DNA from: Paralithodes platypus
Taxonomy: Eukaryota > Arthropoda > Malacostraca > Decapoda > Lithodidae
Assembly (NCBI GenBank): GCA_032716605.1
Contig: CM064530.1
Location: forward strand, 4,886,533 to 4,950,532
Direction of reading: 5' to 3'
Length of the DNA stretch: 64,000 nt
The position numbers and the translations under genes are program-made. The notes below the pieces were generated by a model. The model was not told the origin of the DNA. It saw only the letters and a list, made by a program, of their open reading frames with translations, and did not search any database. Below are positions 1-12,300 of this stretch, one piece after another (positions within the stretch are counted from its first letter, which is position 1; each line of letters starts with the position of its first letter).

Positions 1-178
1 TACTATTATATTTTGTTATATTTAACTATTAAGTTATACAATCTAAACTTGAATATTATATTATTTATATTTCAGATATATAATTAATATACACTGAGCT
101 AATAAATTAAATTGTCTAATAAACATATGTTCAATATAAAAGCGTAACGCGTACCGTTTTCTGTGTCCAATTTTGATT

Positions 179-393
179 TAAGCCGCTGTCACACGAGCGT
201 CATTTCCGTCAATTTCCCATGAGCAAGTTTTTTCGCGTATTATTTCGGGATTTTTTCGCACTGTTATAGGCAACTAGATGAAGGTAGATTATGTTAGCCG
301 GCTGAATTATGATAAAGTGTAACTTTGTTAAGCTTGCAGACCATAATTGCCTGTAAAAATTGCTCGAAAAGGGCTAGTGTGACTCCGGCTTTA
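179..393. mobile_element. Small MITE-like element
   Basis: The left end reads taagccgctgtcacacgagc, and the right end reads, in reverse complement, taaagccggagtcacactag. These are imperfect terminal inverted repeats of about 20 bp around a 215-bp non-coding core. The ends abut TA, but a target duplication cannot be fixed from one copy. The transposon superfamily is not identified. Confidence 0.5.
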
Positions 394-423
394 CAATCGG
401 ACGCGCTTAATGTTTTAGTTATA

Positions 424-1195
424 TGTATCTATATACCCATTCCCCATTTTCCCTATTTTTGTTATTAGGGGGTGGCCGACTCGAGACAGAGCCCGAACAA
501 TGATAACATAACACAAAGAAACAAATATATATAAATAAATAATAATAACAATAATAATAATAATGAACACACAAAACAAAACACCAATTCACACAAATCT
601 AGGTCACCCAGGAGAAGACCCGGAGACCAGGGATCACCAAGGTCACTCCCCTGTCCCCGATCTCCCGGAGAAGTTCCGGTCTCAGCAGGCAGACATGCAG
701 CGAAGCCTATAACCACCACAAGACCACCTACCATAATACCGGCTCCCCGGGCCAGGCGCCTGACGGCCTATTATCTAGTCCAACTGGCGCCTGACCCCTT
801 CTCCCAAATGACCGTGTGATTACTCATCTATTCATAAGCATATTCTCTATTCATTCCTGTTTATTGCCACTTCCCTCGCCTGATCTATATATTGTCATTC
901 CTTTATCTTCCAAAGCTTGTCCTACACATGCAGTCTCTCCATCTCAATGGGGGTCTTCCTACCCCGGCCTCTACCCCCCTTGTATCTGACTCTCATATTC
1001 TCTTAGTAAGCCTTTCATCTTCCATTCGTTCAACATGACCATACCAGCTCGATCAGCACCCTTCTGACCACTCTGGCTGACAAATGGTCCTGCTGCCCCA
1101 CTCTCCTAATCCAGTTACAGTAATATCGCTTCCTCACCACACCCACTCGCACATATAATAAATACTCCTCTAACTCATCGAGACAAACTCAAACT
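424..1195 (-). mobile_element. RTE-type LINE 3' fragment (RTE-GATA), degenerate
   Basis: The reverse strand matches the 3' part of the RTE LINE at 57315-60863. Both contain the short block around gagtcggccaccccc, the tract ending in caggcgcctggcccggggag, and upstream remnants of the C-terminal coding region. The reading frame is broken in several places, so this is a dead copy. An AAT/AAC-rich tract near 538-565 lies inside the 3' untranslated part. This fragment fills most of the first 1.2 kb; I see no host gene here. Confidence 0.6.
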
Positions 1196-1483
1196 CCAGC
1201 AGGCTCTATTCTGTCTATTAAAACAAGTCTATTCTTATTGTCACGTTTTGTAATTTCCATTCTGATCATACGTCTGTTATGCTTAGGCTACTTGCCTTTT
1301 GATTACTTAAATTTGCCTTGTCAATAATTAAACTCATATAAACTGAATACGTGTCTCTGTTCTATAATATAAGTAGGCCTACTTCCAGTAGGTAGAGTAG
1401 AAACCCCTGTCTGATTAATCTTTATTGTTTACTATAAATAGCGCTAGAAACGCTAAGTACCGGGCATTATACAAACTACTGCC

Positions 1484-1555
1484 AAGGACCTTATATATAT
1501 ATAAGATCCATGGAGGTATAATAAGTACTTATTACACCTCCATGATAAGGTCCTT
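1484..1555. repeat. Near-perfect 72-bp palindrome
   Basis: The block starts aaggaccttat and ends ataaggtcctt, with tccatgga-type and tacttatta-type complementary segments between. It could extrude as a hairpin with a short loop. Its asymmetry is limited to an extra TA-rich insert in the left arm. It may be the core of a small foldback element. Confidence 0.6.
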
Positions 1556-1659
1556 GCTACTGTGTTGTTCTTATACCTCTGCATGTTTGTATGTGTGTTT
1601 ATGTGTGACTTTATTCCCTACCCAATTGAGATAGGATCCACGTCCTTCACTCAATAAAC

Positions 1660-2270
1660 CCAGCAAAAACCGGACAGCTGCGAGAAGGGAGCACCAAGCT
1701 TAGGTCTACTACTAAATACGACATAAGAGATAGGCATGTAGTCGATTCCGAATCAATAAGGGAGTTTGAAAGTAATCTTGATAAAGCATGGGGAAGACAA
1801 GTTTTGAAGTTTGATTATAAAACAAAAATACAGAATTGTAAAAATGTTGCGTCTGCTACCGCCGCCGCCAACACCGTGAACGACCGCAGCAGTGCAAGTA
1901 CTGGTACGGAGCTGGATACACAGGCATAGTTTGCCTTTTTCCAGAGGATCTACTGTAAGAAACTGTAAGAAACCAAACTGAAATGATTACTGATTACGGA
2001 TTACTGATATTTACCATAGGATGTAAGGTATCTTAAAATAACCCCCTAGAAATACTTTCTCTAAAGTATCTATTTCTTTTATCCTCCCCTTTTCCCCAGC
2101 TAACCTATAATCCCACAAGGACCCCAATGGAAATACGCCTAACGGCCTTATTGGGCTATCCTTAGTTGGAATTATGCAAAGCTGGTACATGTCATATTTG
2201 TAACACACTATGTGGTACCAACTCTGTAAATTGCTAACTGAATAAATATTATTATTATTATTATTATAAC
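1660..2270 (+). mobile_element. CR1/L2-like LINE 3' end
   Basis: An open stretch ending at TAG 1927-1929 translates to a segment containing KYDIRDRHVVDSES, then EFESNLDKAWG and KFDYKTKI. This resembles the extreme C-terminus of CR1/L2-clade LINE proteins, where an FK..LD..W motif precedes a basic tail. A non-coding tail of about 340 bp follows and ends in aataaatattattatt, the (ATT)n type of end usual for this group. The copy is 5'-truncated. The clade call rests on motif memory, not a search. Confidence 0.5.
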
Positions 2271-2581
2271 AGTAATAAACTTAACTGTCTGATTTATCCC
2301 TATTTATACTGCTAGTTTAAATAGAGACACAGGGTGTAGAGTATGCACTCTCCTCGGATGCTTTTATTGGGCGTATTTGTCACACGATTTGGATTTGGCA
2401 CCATTGTTCGACTTGATTCGCACACAGACGGTTTCCCCCAAATCAGATCAGATCAACCGTAGCGTCTGAAGTCTTGATCTTGAACGCGCCCCAGATCAGA
2501 TGTGATTCGGGAAATAATGCCTTAACAACTGCTTTTCCCTGAGAAGTTCTTGTAATTATCCAAGAGACGTTTCAACTTGTT

Positions 2582-4020
2582 CGGAAGTAGGAAGACAGGA
2601 ATGGAAGAGCAATATGGAGAAGCAAAGTACACTGATAAGATATAGAAGCAAGGGGAGACCGAGAAAAGAGGAGTTCTATGACGGAAGTTGGGGAGCTGAA
2701 CTACTGTTTAACCTCTGAAGTGCGCATGGGGGTAATTGGAAACGTCCCCCTGTGCTGACGTATTTGAGGTGTTTCCGTCACTAAAATATTCATTGTGCCA
2801 TTAATAGCATTAATATTTATCCATATGCGCCTATTATGGGTTGATTATAAAGGTATTAACCTGAAACAACAATAAAACGAGTGAAAACAGCGTTTGGATG
2901 GTCAAAATCGGAGATATAGCCCGCGAGTTGTATAATGTATGGGTGAGGCAATCTGCTTTCCCGCCAATTTCCCCCAAGGCCACTGAGACACAGTCGATCG
3001 ATACTCTCTCTCTCTCTCTCTTGCATTCGCTTGCTATCAGTGATGACCACACCCTCCAACCGGATTTCTAATGTTAGCACGAAAATATACCTCAGAATAA
3101 GGGAATAACAGGGAAAATAGGTGATAACTGAAGGAGAGGAGGAAAGTGGGGAAGGAGGGGAGGTAGAGGACTGAGATTTTGCATGGCCCAGGGGCCAAAA
3201 AAAAATAAAAAATAAAAAAAAAAAAATATAAATTTTTTTTTTTTTTCGATGTCAAAAGTTGATTTTTATTTTCTCTGACTCTTAAGAGTCTTCCCGCAGT
3301 GCGCCGGGGGAACTCTTAAGAGTCTCCCCGCAGCTCCCGGGTTAAGGCTAGGGCAGGAGCATTAGAGACAAATAGGAGAACATGGAGGTGGAATGGGGGG
3401 GGAGGGTGAAAGAGTGTCTATAGTGTGAGGTGGGAGGGAGGAGAGTGGAGGAGACAATAGAACATATAGTGACAGAGTGCCAGGGGTATGCAGAGGAGAG
3501 AGATGGGTTGGAAAATGAGTTGAAACGGGTGGTAGGGGAGAGGGAATGGGAAGAGCAGAAAGAGGAGGAGGATGAGGGTGTAAAATTTGTGTTAGGTCTC
3601 GAGACAGAAGAGGGGGTAGATGGGGAAATGGGGAAAAGAATGAAGGTAGTGAAAAGATTCCTGGAGCAGGTGTGGCAGAAGAGAAAACGGAATAGAATAG
3701 AATAGGGTGAGGGGGGAGAAGGGACCAGAGCGGGGGAGGAAGAAAAATTAGATTAAATAGTAGAGAGGGGAAAAGTTAAATTAAGGTAAGGAGAGACAAG
3801 ATATTGGGGGGTGGAGGAGGGGGTAAAATAAGGAGAGGAGAATTCTGCTTAAGCTATATACTTCAATTCTTTGTCTTTAACTATCCTTTCTACGACTACA
3901 TAATTTCTAAACTAATTCTTAAATCTAGCTCTAGCTGTTTCTGGAGAAGTCACCGGTGCATAGGTGAGCTGGCTTTGAAGTTTGAGAGGGGACAGCAACT
4001 CCATAAGAAGAAGAAGAAGG
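2582..4020 (+). mobile_element. LINE-AAG copy 1, interrupted
   Basis: This is a 5'-truncated LINE fragment ending in (AAG)n. It is split at TTAA 2708-2711 by a TTAA-A element and resumes at 3346. The same coding stretch is uninterrupted in copy 2 (4111-4911). Residues visible after the insertion include GGRRVEETIEHIVTECQGYA. Between the two LINE copies (4021-4110) lies a short stretch without recognisable content. Confidence 0.7.
2708..3345. mobile_element. TTAA-A element, piggyBac-like nonautonomous (copy 1)
   Basis: The insert is bounded by TTAA on both sides (2708-2711 and 3342-3345). The orthologous position in the second LINE-AAG copy reads tgtttaaggct without the insert, so it arrived by a TTAA-duplicating event. 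The ends are ttaacctctgaagtgcgc and, in reverse complement, ttaacccgggagctgcgg, a short imperfect inverted repeat. It contains an A/T homopolymer tract near 3200-3246, a CT run near 3004-3021, and duplicated cttaagagtc motifs at the right end. It has no transposase ORF. TTAA targeting is the hallmark of the piggyBac superfamily; membership is inferred. Confidence 0.75.
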
Positions 4021-4110
4021 GTTTAATGATGTTTCTAACTTTGGAGAGATGTAGGGAGTAATACAGGACTAGGTCAGGGAAGGAGACTAGAGAAAGAGAT
4101 AGGAACGAGA

Positions 4111-4911
4111 GTGAAGGAAGTAGGAAGACAGGAATGGAAGAGAAATATGGAGAAGAAAAGTACACTGATAAGATATAGAAGCAAGGGGAGACCGAGAAAA
4201 GAGGAGTTCTATGACGGAAGTTGGGGAGCTGAACTACTGTTTAAGGCTAGGGCAGGAGCATTAGAGACAAATAGGAGAACATGGAGGTGGAATGGGGGGG
4301 TGAAAGAGTGTCTACAGTGTGAGGTGGGAGGGAGGAGAGTGGAGGAGACAATAGAACATATAGTGACAGAGTGCCAGGGGTATGCAGAGGAGAGAGAGGG
4401 GTTGGAAAATGAGTTGAAACGGGTGGTAGGGGAGAGGCAATGGGAAGAGCAGAAAGAGGAGGAGGATGAGGGTGTAAAATTTGTGTTAGGTCTCGAGACA
4501 GAAGAGGGGGTAGATGGGGAAATGGGGAAAAGAATGAAGGTAGTGAAAAGATTCCTGGAGCAGGTGTGGCAGAAGAGAAAACGGAATAGGATAGAATAGG
4601 GTGAGGGGGAGAAGGGGACCAGAGCGGGGGAGGAAGAAAAATGAGATTAAATAGTAGAGAGGGGAAAAGATAAATTAAGATAAGGAGAGAACAAGATATT
4701 GGGGGGTGGAGGAGGGGGTAAAATAAGGAGAGGAGAGTTCTGCTTAAGCTATATACTTCAATTCTTTGTCTTTAACTATCCTTTCTACGACTACATAATT
4801 TCTAAACTAATTCTTAAATCTAGCTCTAGCTGTTTCTGGAGAAGTCACCGGTGCATAGGTGAGCTGGCTTTGAGAGGGGACAGCAACTCCACAAAAAGAA
4901 GAAGAAGAAGG
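4111..4911 (+). mobile_element. LINE-AAG copy 2, C-terminal ORF remnant
   Basis: An open frame of 162 codons runs from 4111 to the TAG at 4597-4599. It carries a C-x2-C-x15-H-x4-C cluster (CLQC, then EHIVTEC), the kind of zinc-knuckle-like motif found near the C-terminus of Jockey/I-type LINE ORF2 proteins. A very charged E/K-rich tail follows. The copy lacks the catalytic reverse transcriptase region. The non-coding 3' part ends in cagcaactccac followed by (AAG)n, and the same tail recurs on the opposite strand at 56143-56190. It lies in direct tandem with copy 1. Confidence 0.65.
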
Positions 4912-4919
4912 ATGAAGCA

Positions 4920-5490
4920 ATTTTTTATTAATGTAGTTATTGATATCATTTAGCTGCTCCTGTGTTTTTATTGTTACAAGATATTATATTAATAAAACAA
5001 TGTTTGTTGTTAAAATGATATACAAAGCAATATAATACAAGTGATAGTCATCGCATACGAACAGGGTGTTTACAATCTGTTATTATCTTTCGAGGAATCT
5101 CTCTTTCCCGTTTAATAGTTGAAACTATTGAATTATATTCACGTTTTATATGTACTTAGCCATTATCTGTCTAAAATTCTTTGTTTAATACAAGATATGA
5201 TCGAATCAACCAATTTATTGTAGATAAAACACTGTACCATAAGTGCTACTGCTAAGCTACGTCGTTATCAATTGGAGACATGAATTGATAAAGAATTGGC
5301 ACTTTGGAATCAAAGTGCTTAGGTGATTAGCCTAACTCATTTTGGTAAAATTATAGTGTTTGCCTGTAGGAGTAGCCTGCGCTTTTGCCATTAGGCTAAT
5401 CTATATAGGCCTAGCCGCCTAGGCCTATGATTTTTGTTATGTTTAGCCTATCTGACATATTATAGGCTAGGGTTATATATATATATAAGG
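4920..5490. other. No gene recognised
   Basis: AT-rich sequence with many aggcctag-type short motifs. I see no convincing ORF, RNA gene or structured repeat in it. Confidence 0.5.
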
Positions 5491-5497
5491 TAAATTT

Positions 5498-5951
5498 CTA
5501 TAATTCCACCTAGGCCTATACGAGCTAAAAAAAATATTATTGTATTTAACAGGAAGGTACAACGAGGTAAGTGATGTGGTATAGGTGGCAATATGCGGAA
5601 ATAGATTATAAGGGCATTCCGCCCCCCTCTGACAAAAGTCTATCAATCTAGATGTGACACGGATTTACAATGTTTCAGAGACATTAGCCTAACCTAACAA
5701 CCTTACCTAACCTAACCTAGTATTATGGGTGGGGGCTGCCGCCCCCACACCCCCGCTGGTTGGGTAAAACGGTAGAAATCCAGTTGGGGTGGAGTGAATA
5801 ACCGTAGATTTTCGTAAGGGGGTAAGAGGGGGGCAGAATGCCTTTATAATCCATTTCCGCATATTGCCACCTATACCACATCACTTAACTCGCCGTACCT
5901 TCCTGTTAAATACAATAATAATTTGTTAAGCTCGTATAGGTGCAATTATAG
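5498..5951. mobile_element. Foldback element with long inverted arms
   Basis: The left arm (about 5498-5634) and right arm (about 5822-5951) are inverted copies. Both contain aggtggcaatatgcggaaat or its complement, and both contain aacaggaaggtac or its complement. The loop holds a C/G-rich palindrome (gggggctgccgccccc) and TTAGG-like units (cctaacctaacc). It carries no ORF. A related loop sequence recurs at about 49850-49890. Confidence 0.6.
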
Positions 5952-6285
5952 AATAATACCATATATATATATATCGCACTATAGGCTATATATATATATA
6001 GGCTATATAGTCTATGGCGCGATTTTACTATAGGGCGCGCATTTGATAGGTACGGTACTGTACCACCGTCCACCAAGGATTTAATACATAATTTGTTTTC
6101 GGTTTCCACGCATCCAACACTAGGCTAAGCTAAACCCTTTTTTGGTGTACGAAACACTAAAAAAACAATGGGGACACTTTAATATTAATAATATTAGACA
6201 AAATATAAAGATAACTCGGTGGAAAAGTCGCGTTACTGGCCATAATGAAGTTGGAGCCGTAAACATTGATATTAAAGATAAATGG

Positions 6286-6724
6286 GTCAATATTTACGAG
6301 TCACACCACAGCTGGGATCTCATTTTGAACGGTAATTTTGGGTTCCTATCATTCTATGCTTCATTGCTATATACTTTTTATCCACCGGAAAATAGGCCTA
6401 TTTTTTTTTTCTTGGGTTTTTTTTTTTTTTTTTTTAGCATTAACCTAACCAAAAAACCTAACCTAACCTAACCTAATAGCCCCCAAATACATTTAGGTTA
6501 GGTTAGGTTAGGTTTTTAGGTTAGGTTAATGCTAAAGAAAAAAAAAAAAAAAAAAAAAAGGCCTAGCCTAGGCCTAAAAAAAAAACAAAAAAAAAAACAA
6601 GAAAAAAAAATAGGCTATTTTCCGGTGGATAAAAAGTATATAGCAATGAAGCATAGAATGATAGGAACCCAAAACTACCCTTAGAAATGAGATTCCAGCT
6701 GTGGTGTGACTCGTAAATATTGAC
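6286..6724. mobile_element. Foldback element with TTAGG-like loop
   Basis: About 190-230 bp at each end are inverted copies: the left arm has gtcaatatttacgagtcac and the right arm has its complement near 6706-6724. The inner part of each arm is a run of T or A, then cattaacctaacc and its complement around a centre of TTAGG/CCTAA repeats. The palindrome runs almost to the centre, so single strands would form a long hairpin. A related smaller foldback lies at 63095-63325. Confidence 0.65.
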
Positions 6725-6879
6725 CGATAAATGTAATAGGCCTAGCCAATTGTGGGTTTGTGATTGATTATAAGTAGGCCTATAGGTATTTTACACTAGG
6801 CTACAATTACTCCTAGCTCCTAGATTATGGGATTACTTCCTTATGACCAAAACTCGCAAGTGGTCAATTAGGTTTGTCA

Positions 6880-7717
6880 TGGGATATAGGATGGCTTGAC
6901 CCCCTCACGGTTCATCAACTTCACCTAGGCTCCCTCCCCCCCCATGACTAATTAAAATCAGCATTTATGTTGCCAGTAGGGGGCCTAATCAAGGTTTTAC
7001 CCCACAATTTTGGCTCCACCACCGTTGATAGACTCGATAGGGAGAAGTTATTGGTTTTTATAGTGCTTTATAGGATACTCGGCCCCATAGGCTATAGGCC
7101 TAATGCATTTGCGACGGTAATATCATCTTCAGCAATGTAGTATGGTATATAACTTTATAAGAAACCTATATTAAGAACATGTAAAAATAAATGGGCTTGA
7201 TAACAGGCAAACGCTTGACTTAAACTCTTGTTTTCATTAATTAACATGAAGAGGATAGGTACTGGTACTTTAATATAACAGTTAGGTTTTTATAGTCAAT
7301 ATAATATTAGGCTAGCCTAGGCCTATATTTTGGTCATAACTTCATTTTACTTTTGTTTTTTTTGTTTTTTTTCCCAAAGTGGACAGTTACGACCATGGCG
7401 GGTGGGTTTGGGTATGTGACTACGTCCTTGAGTGCCTTGCCAACTCACATACATCCTAAATTTCATAGTATGTTAGTTTATTGATTTTGAAGTCTTCAGT
7501 AGTCATCTGTGTTATTACTTTTAGATAGCAATTATTACGATATTCAGTATTTTTGTATTTTCTTGTTTATATAGGCCTATATATTATACAGTAATTGTAT
7601 AGGCCTATCTATGTATATACTCAGGCACATACGGTACCCCATAGCTGGTGGTGGTATACCGGTTACTGTCCGGTATATACCGGTATGATTTTTTATTTTT
7701 GTTTTTTTTCATTGCAG
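6880..7717. other. Region upstream of the TMEM135 coding start
   Basis: AT-rich sequence with no supported coding exon. A partial RTE-GATA 3' end (actcaggcacatac, then ccccatagctgg) lies at about 7618-7660 on the - strand. A 5' untranslated exon of TMEM135 should lie upstream, because the first coding exon begins at a splice acceptor, but I cannot place it. Confidence 0.4.
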
Positions 7718-7756
7718 GGTGTACGATAAGTGAGGGTGATAGAGAGAGCTGACAAG

Positions 7757-7897
7757 ATGGGGGTGTACAGCAAGCTAGTGCCCTACACCTGCTATGAGTT
7801 GGGTCACTGCTGGACTCACTGCTGCTCTTCCGCGAGCTTTGAGATGTGCATCATTGGCTTTACCGAGAGCCTAAAAATATATGGGGTCGTTTACTTG
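7757..7897 (+). CDS. TMEM135: TMEM135 coding exon 1 (residues 1-47)
   Basis: The exon starts at an acceptor (attgcag, first base 7718). An in-frame TAA at 7727-7729 precedes the ATG at 7757, which fixes the start. It encodes the Cys-rich N-terminus (CYELGHCWTHCC) and ESLKIYGVVYL, both typical of the family. The donor is ttg|gtgagc, phase 0. A TTAA-C element begins only 34 bp after the donor. Confidence 0.9.
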
Positions 7898-9268
7898 GTG
7901 AGCTGCTTGAGGAATCTATCCCTTGTTTTATTTAACACACAAAGAGCGGGTGGTAGGGTATTTTACACTGTGCCGCCCAGCGTTTTTTTTTTACCCTAAA
8001 TAGGGTTGTTTCCGTGCTCATTTTCATGCATAAACAAGACCCAGAGCGTAAAACAAGTATATATCCCTGAAAGGGCGTAAACAGAGCTTTCCAATGACAC
8101 CCGAACCATCCTTGTACGACCACTGGTTCTCTTGCAATGATCGTGCAACACGAGTGCAAAAAACATAAAATAAGGTAATTTCCGTACATAATTCCCTGTG
8201 TAGCGAGTGAGAGAGGGAGGAGGAGGGTAGAATACAGCTCAGTACACCCACCGCGGTGGTGGGGAGCGGTCATAAGGTTACTACGCTCGTCCCACCGCTC
8301 AGCTCTCTCTCAGAGCAACATTACGTGCTGAAAATGGCACTCGACATATGTGGTGCACCGTTGGTTAAGAGTTAAATATATAGAGTGCAAAGCTAAAGTT
8401 AATATTTAACCTACAGTTCCAGTTCTTAGTACCGGTATGTCTTTGGAAGTGTTAAACTGGCCAAAACAAGGCAATTTCATGTACCGTACATTTTCCTGAA
8501 ATCTTGTCATATTCATCCCAGTCTTAAAATAACATTGTTCCGGTTTGATGGCAGGATGGATTTGATCATTTGAACCCCTTCAGTATGACAACAGCATATA
8601 TATTTATATATTTTGTTTTTTCTTCAGTTTGGGAGTATTCTCTTGAAATTATAATTTTGTTTTGTTTTTAAATGAAGAAAAATTCCAAGACTTTATGCCA
8701 AGCAGTTGAAAGAGATGTAAAACTTTCAAGAAAGGTAAATATACAGGTAAGGAGCTGGTATAAAATTTTGAAAATCTTAGGGAAGGGGTAACCTACTAGG
8801 TAGGAGTCGGCTTTACCCTGTGTCAATAAAACATGTTAAAGGCAGCTTACTGGGAACATAAATAATATACACCCATAGGTTTACACATACAAATAAAGAT
8901 TTTAAAAAGGATACAATGAAATCATAGGGGTAAAAACTGATTTTCATTAACCTTTTGACTATCACAGATCCTTCCTAAGTTAAACAAATTTGCCCAACAC
9001 TACAGTAGCTAGAATAAAGTGAACAAGTTGTCATGGTACTGAAAACATTATCCCTTGCAGTTGACAGCCCTGGTGAACGCCCGCAAGATGAGCTTGAAGT
9101 ATGCCAAGAAGACCCTCAAAGACTACCTCAACTCCGTCTGCTTCCTTACCATCAACGCTTTTGGCTATATCGGATCTTTCTGTATTATCAGGTCAGGGAG
9201 GGCTTTCATAGTATTTTAACTCCTTCAGTGTGTGTATATATAAACAGTACCGTATATATATGCATGTA

Positions 9269-9332
<64 letters not shown>

Positions 9333-12300
9333 TATATATATATATATATATACACAGTATGTACTGTATGTATTGGGGGCAGGGAAAGATGGGGATGGAT
9401 GTAGAGTTCGGGCGTACGGTTGTCATTGTTTACATAGGGCGATCGCCTCGGTCGCACTCACATTCCCGTCTATTTCGACGCTATATTTTCTACTATTTGC
9501 CCCCTGTCATTACTACATGAATACTAGGTTAGGTTAGGTTAAAATAGACGGGAACATGATGGGAAAGGTTCGACGCCACTACGCGTAATGTAAACAAAGA
9601 TGGCGGTATGCCCGCTCACTACATCCTACCCGAAAGATGTGGGTGTTTAGATGGGTAGATAGATCATGAGATCAACGGGATAACCGTTGAACGTGATACT
9701 TTCACCAGTATATAATTATGAAAGATATTCACTTGTATTGGATAAATAGTTTGTATATTATTATAAAACTCACAAACACTCTGCAGGGCTCCAGTTTAAA
9801 GGGCTGGAGGACTGTACTTCGCCGCATGCTTGTCACTAGAAAACTGAGAACACTGCCTCTCTGAGCTGAGCGGGTGAGCCTGCCTGACAGAACCCAGCGT
9901 TGCCAACGGGTTTATTCGCTTTATCACAAAAAAGAACTAAGTTGTGTGAAAAGTATGTGAATGTGGAGGGAGCTTTACCAAGGCGCAGACCAAGAAAGAC
10001 GTGGGATCATACCTTACGGTCTGCTTTTGAATAAAGAAAACCCTGATAAGTGAGGTAGCTCTGAACAGAGATGCTTGAGTCATTATGGCATGAGACCCTA
10101 ACTGCACTTGGTCTCCAAAACACACGATTCACGTCCTGATCCTCAGGGGGTTAATAAGTGTCACTAGTGCCAAAATGTACCGTGACTATTGTAGTTTTAT
10201 TTTTTTATAAATTATTATTTTACTTAAGCGTTGTTTCCACATAGTGATTTTGATTAGTTGGTTTGTCTTTTTACTGTGTTCGTATAAGTTTTGGTTTGTT
10301 TATTTTGCAAGTTTTACATTATAATTTATGCCAGGTGAAAAAATATACGGTAGTCTATAGTATACCTAACGTCTGTTAATATTATTTTCTGCCTTCATCC
10401 AGACATTTGTTGGGCCACGTGAACTTCATAACGGCCTCCTTCCTCCCGGGATTCACAGGAAGCTTGGCGGCCATCTTGGCGGAGCGGCCCAAGAGACGGA
10501 CCATGCTGGCCATCTATGTTGCCAATGTGGTATGTTTATATTGTCAATGTGGCAGGCTGGCAAACAAGAAACTTTTCATATCCATTCTCAACAATATGAT
10601 AGATTTTTTTTTGCAGTCTTGTACTGTAATGTGATTCAAACGCTAGTTTAACCTAAGAAGTGCGCATGGGGGGTATGAGACACCACACTCCTGTGCTGAC
10701 GTATTTGAGCTGTTCCCATCACTAACATCGTTATTTTACCATAAATAGCATTAATACTTATCCATATGCGCCTACTATAGGTTGTTGTTGTTGTTCCCCA
10801 GGCTGCCTGGCTGAACAGCCCCAAGGTCCTGAGCAAGGCCAAGGCCATAAACGAGCGCCCCCACAAAACCCTCCCTGCTTACCACTAATAAAGCCTGGGT
10901 GACCGAAGCCACTCTAAGGCAGGGAGCCGAGGAGGGCGCGGAAACGCCCGGGAAACCAAAGCTTCACCCAAAGCCCTGTGCCCCTCAGCAATTATGAAGG
11001 GAAAGTTGAGGGGCAAGGGAAAAATGTGACGCTTTGGCTCACAATCTGCCAACTTTTAGGTTGGCAGTAGGGAGGTCAATCCACGGAAAAGACGCCGTCA
11101 CTTGAGATCTAGAAGATATATAAGTAAAAGTAAGCTATGGGTATGGCAGAGATCGCTCAGCTCTCACTCTGATAGACCAGCCCATCACCACATGACTAGA
11201 ACCCAATCCTCTCAGCATCAGCTAGGAAAGGCCCTAGAAAGCCGCCTTTGGCGGGGGGATAGCTCCCTTATTTCAACTCCTTTCGGAGTTGGGCACCCGC
11301 CCCCTACTATAGGTTGATTATAAAGGTATTAACCTGTTACAACAATAAAACAAGTGGAAACAGTGTTTGGATGGTCAAAAATCGGCGATACAGGCCGGGA
11401 GTTACATAATGTATGGCTGAGGCAACCTCCCTGCCCTCCCCTTGTCTGGAGAGACACTGTTACGCAATAGTCTCTCTCGCTCTTTCCCACGCTTGGTAAC
11501 CGTGATGACAACGCCCTGCTATCAACTCGCTAATGTTAGCACGAAAATATACCACAGAATAAGGGAATAACAGGGAAAATAGGTGATAACTGAAGGAGGG
11601 GAGGTGGAGGAGTGATATTTGGCATGGCCCAGGGGCAAAAAAAAAACAAACAAAATTTTTTTTTGGGGTGTTTTAGATGGATTTTGTTTTCCCCCTTACT
11701 CTTAAGAGTCTTCCCACAGTCCGCCGGGGGAACTCTTAACTCCTTCAGACATATTATGTTCCAATAAGTCCGAGGAGGCGGGAGCCCCAGGATCATTGCC
11801 ACTGCCTCGCACTACACTCACAACAACACTGCGGCCGTTAGAATTATCGGAGGAGGCTGAGGTTGCCACCAACGGTTTTATCGTAAGCTAACTTATCGGA
11901 CTTACTGAGCTCATATGACGCAAAATCGCGTCATAAACTTATTGGAGAGGCATGGAGATAAGTCCATATGACGCGATCGCGTCATATGAGTTTTTGGTTA
12001 TAAGTTCCATATGACGCGATCGCGTCATATATGTCGCAAGGAGTTAAGAGTCTCCCTGCAGTTCCCGGGTTAATGGAGAGAGGGGGGGGGGGGTATGCTA
12101 AGCTGAACTTGGCCGAAGTGCTTATCTGCTTAACATTGCCCTTTGGATCCTGTGGTGGATCCATCCTGGTACACAGGGGCTACTGCATATTATCCAGGAT
12201 ACCACAGTTTACTTCTCCATATTGAACATTACTAATGTCCACTAACTCCAGGTTCATGTTTACTGCTAGGTGAACAGAAACGTAGGGTGTACGGAGACTG

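Larger units (their letters stand above)
10648..12073. mobile_element. TTAA-A element copy 2 with nested insertions
   Basis: Bounded by TTAA at 10648-10651 and 12070-12073. It begins ttaacctaagaagtgcgc and ends gttcccgggttaa, like copies 1 and 3. A SINE-AAC (10785-11302) and a TTAA-B element (11736-12047) sit inside it, which accounts for its length. It lies in TMEM135 intron 3. Confidence 0.75.

Noticed and set aside
3037..3255. Phe-rich and basic short frames in the TTAA-A elements
   Set aside because: Caused by homopolymer A/T tracts and CT runs of the element; not conserved between copies.
6430..6530. Interstitial telomere
   Set aside because: TTAGG-like units are few and symmetric at the hinge of a foldback, not an extended array.
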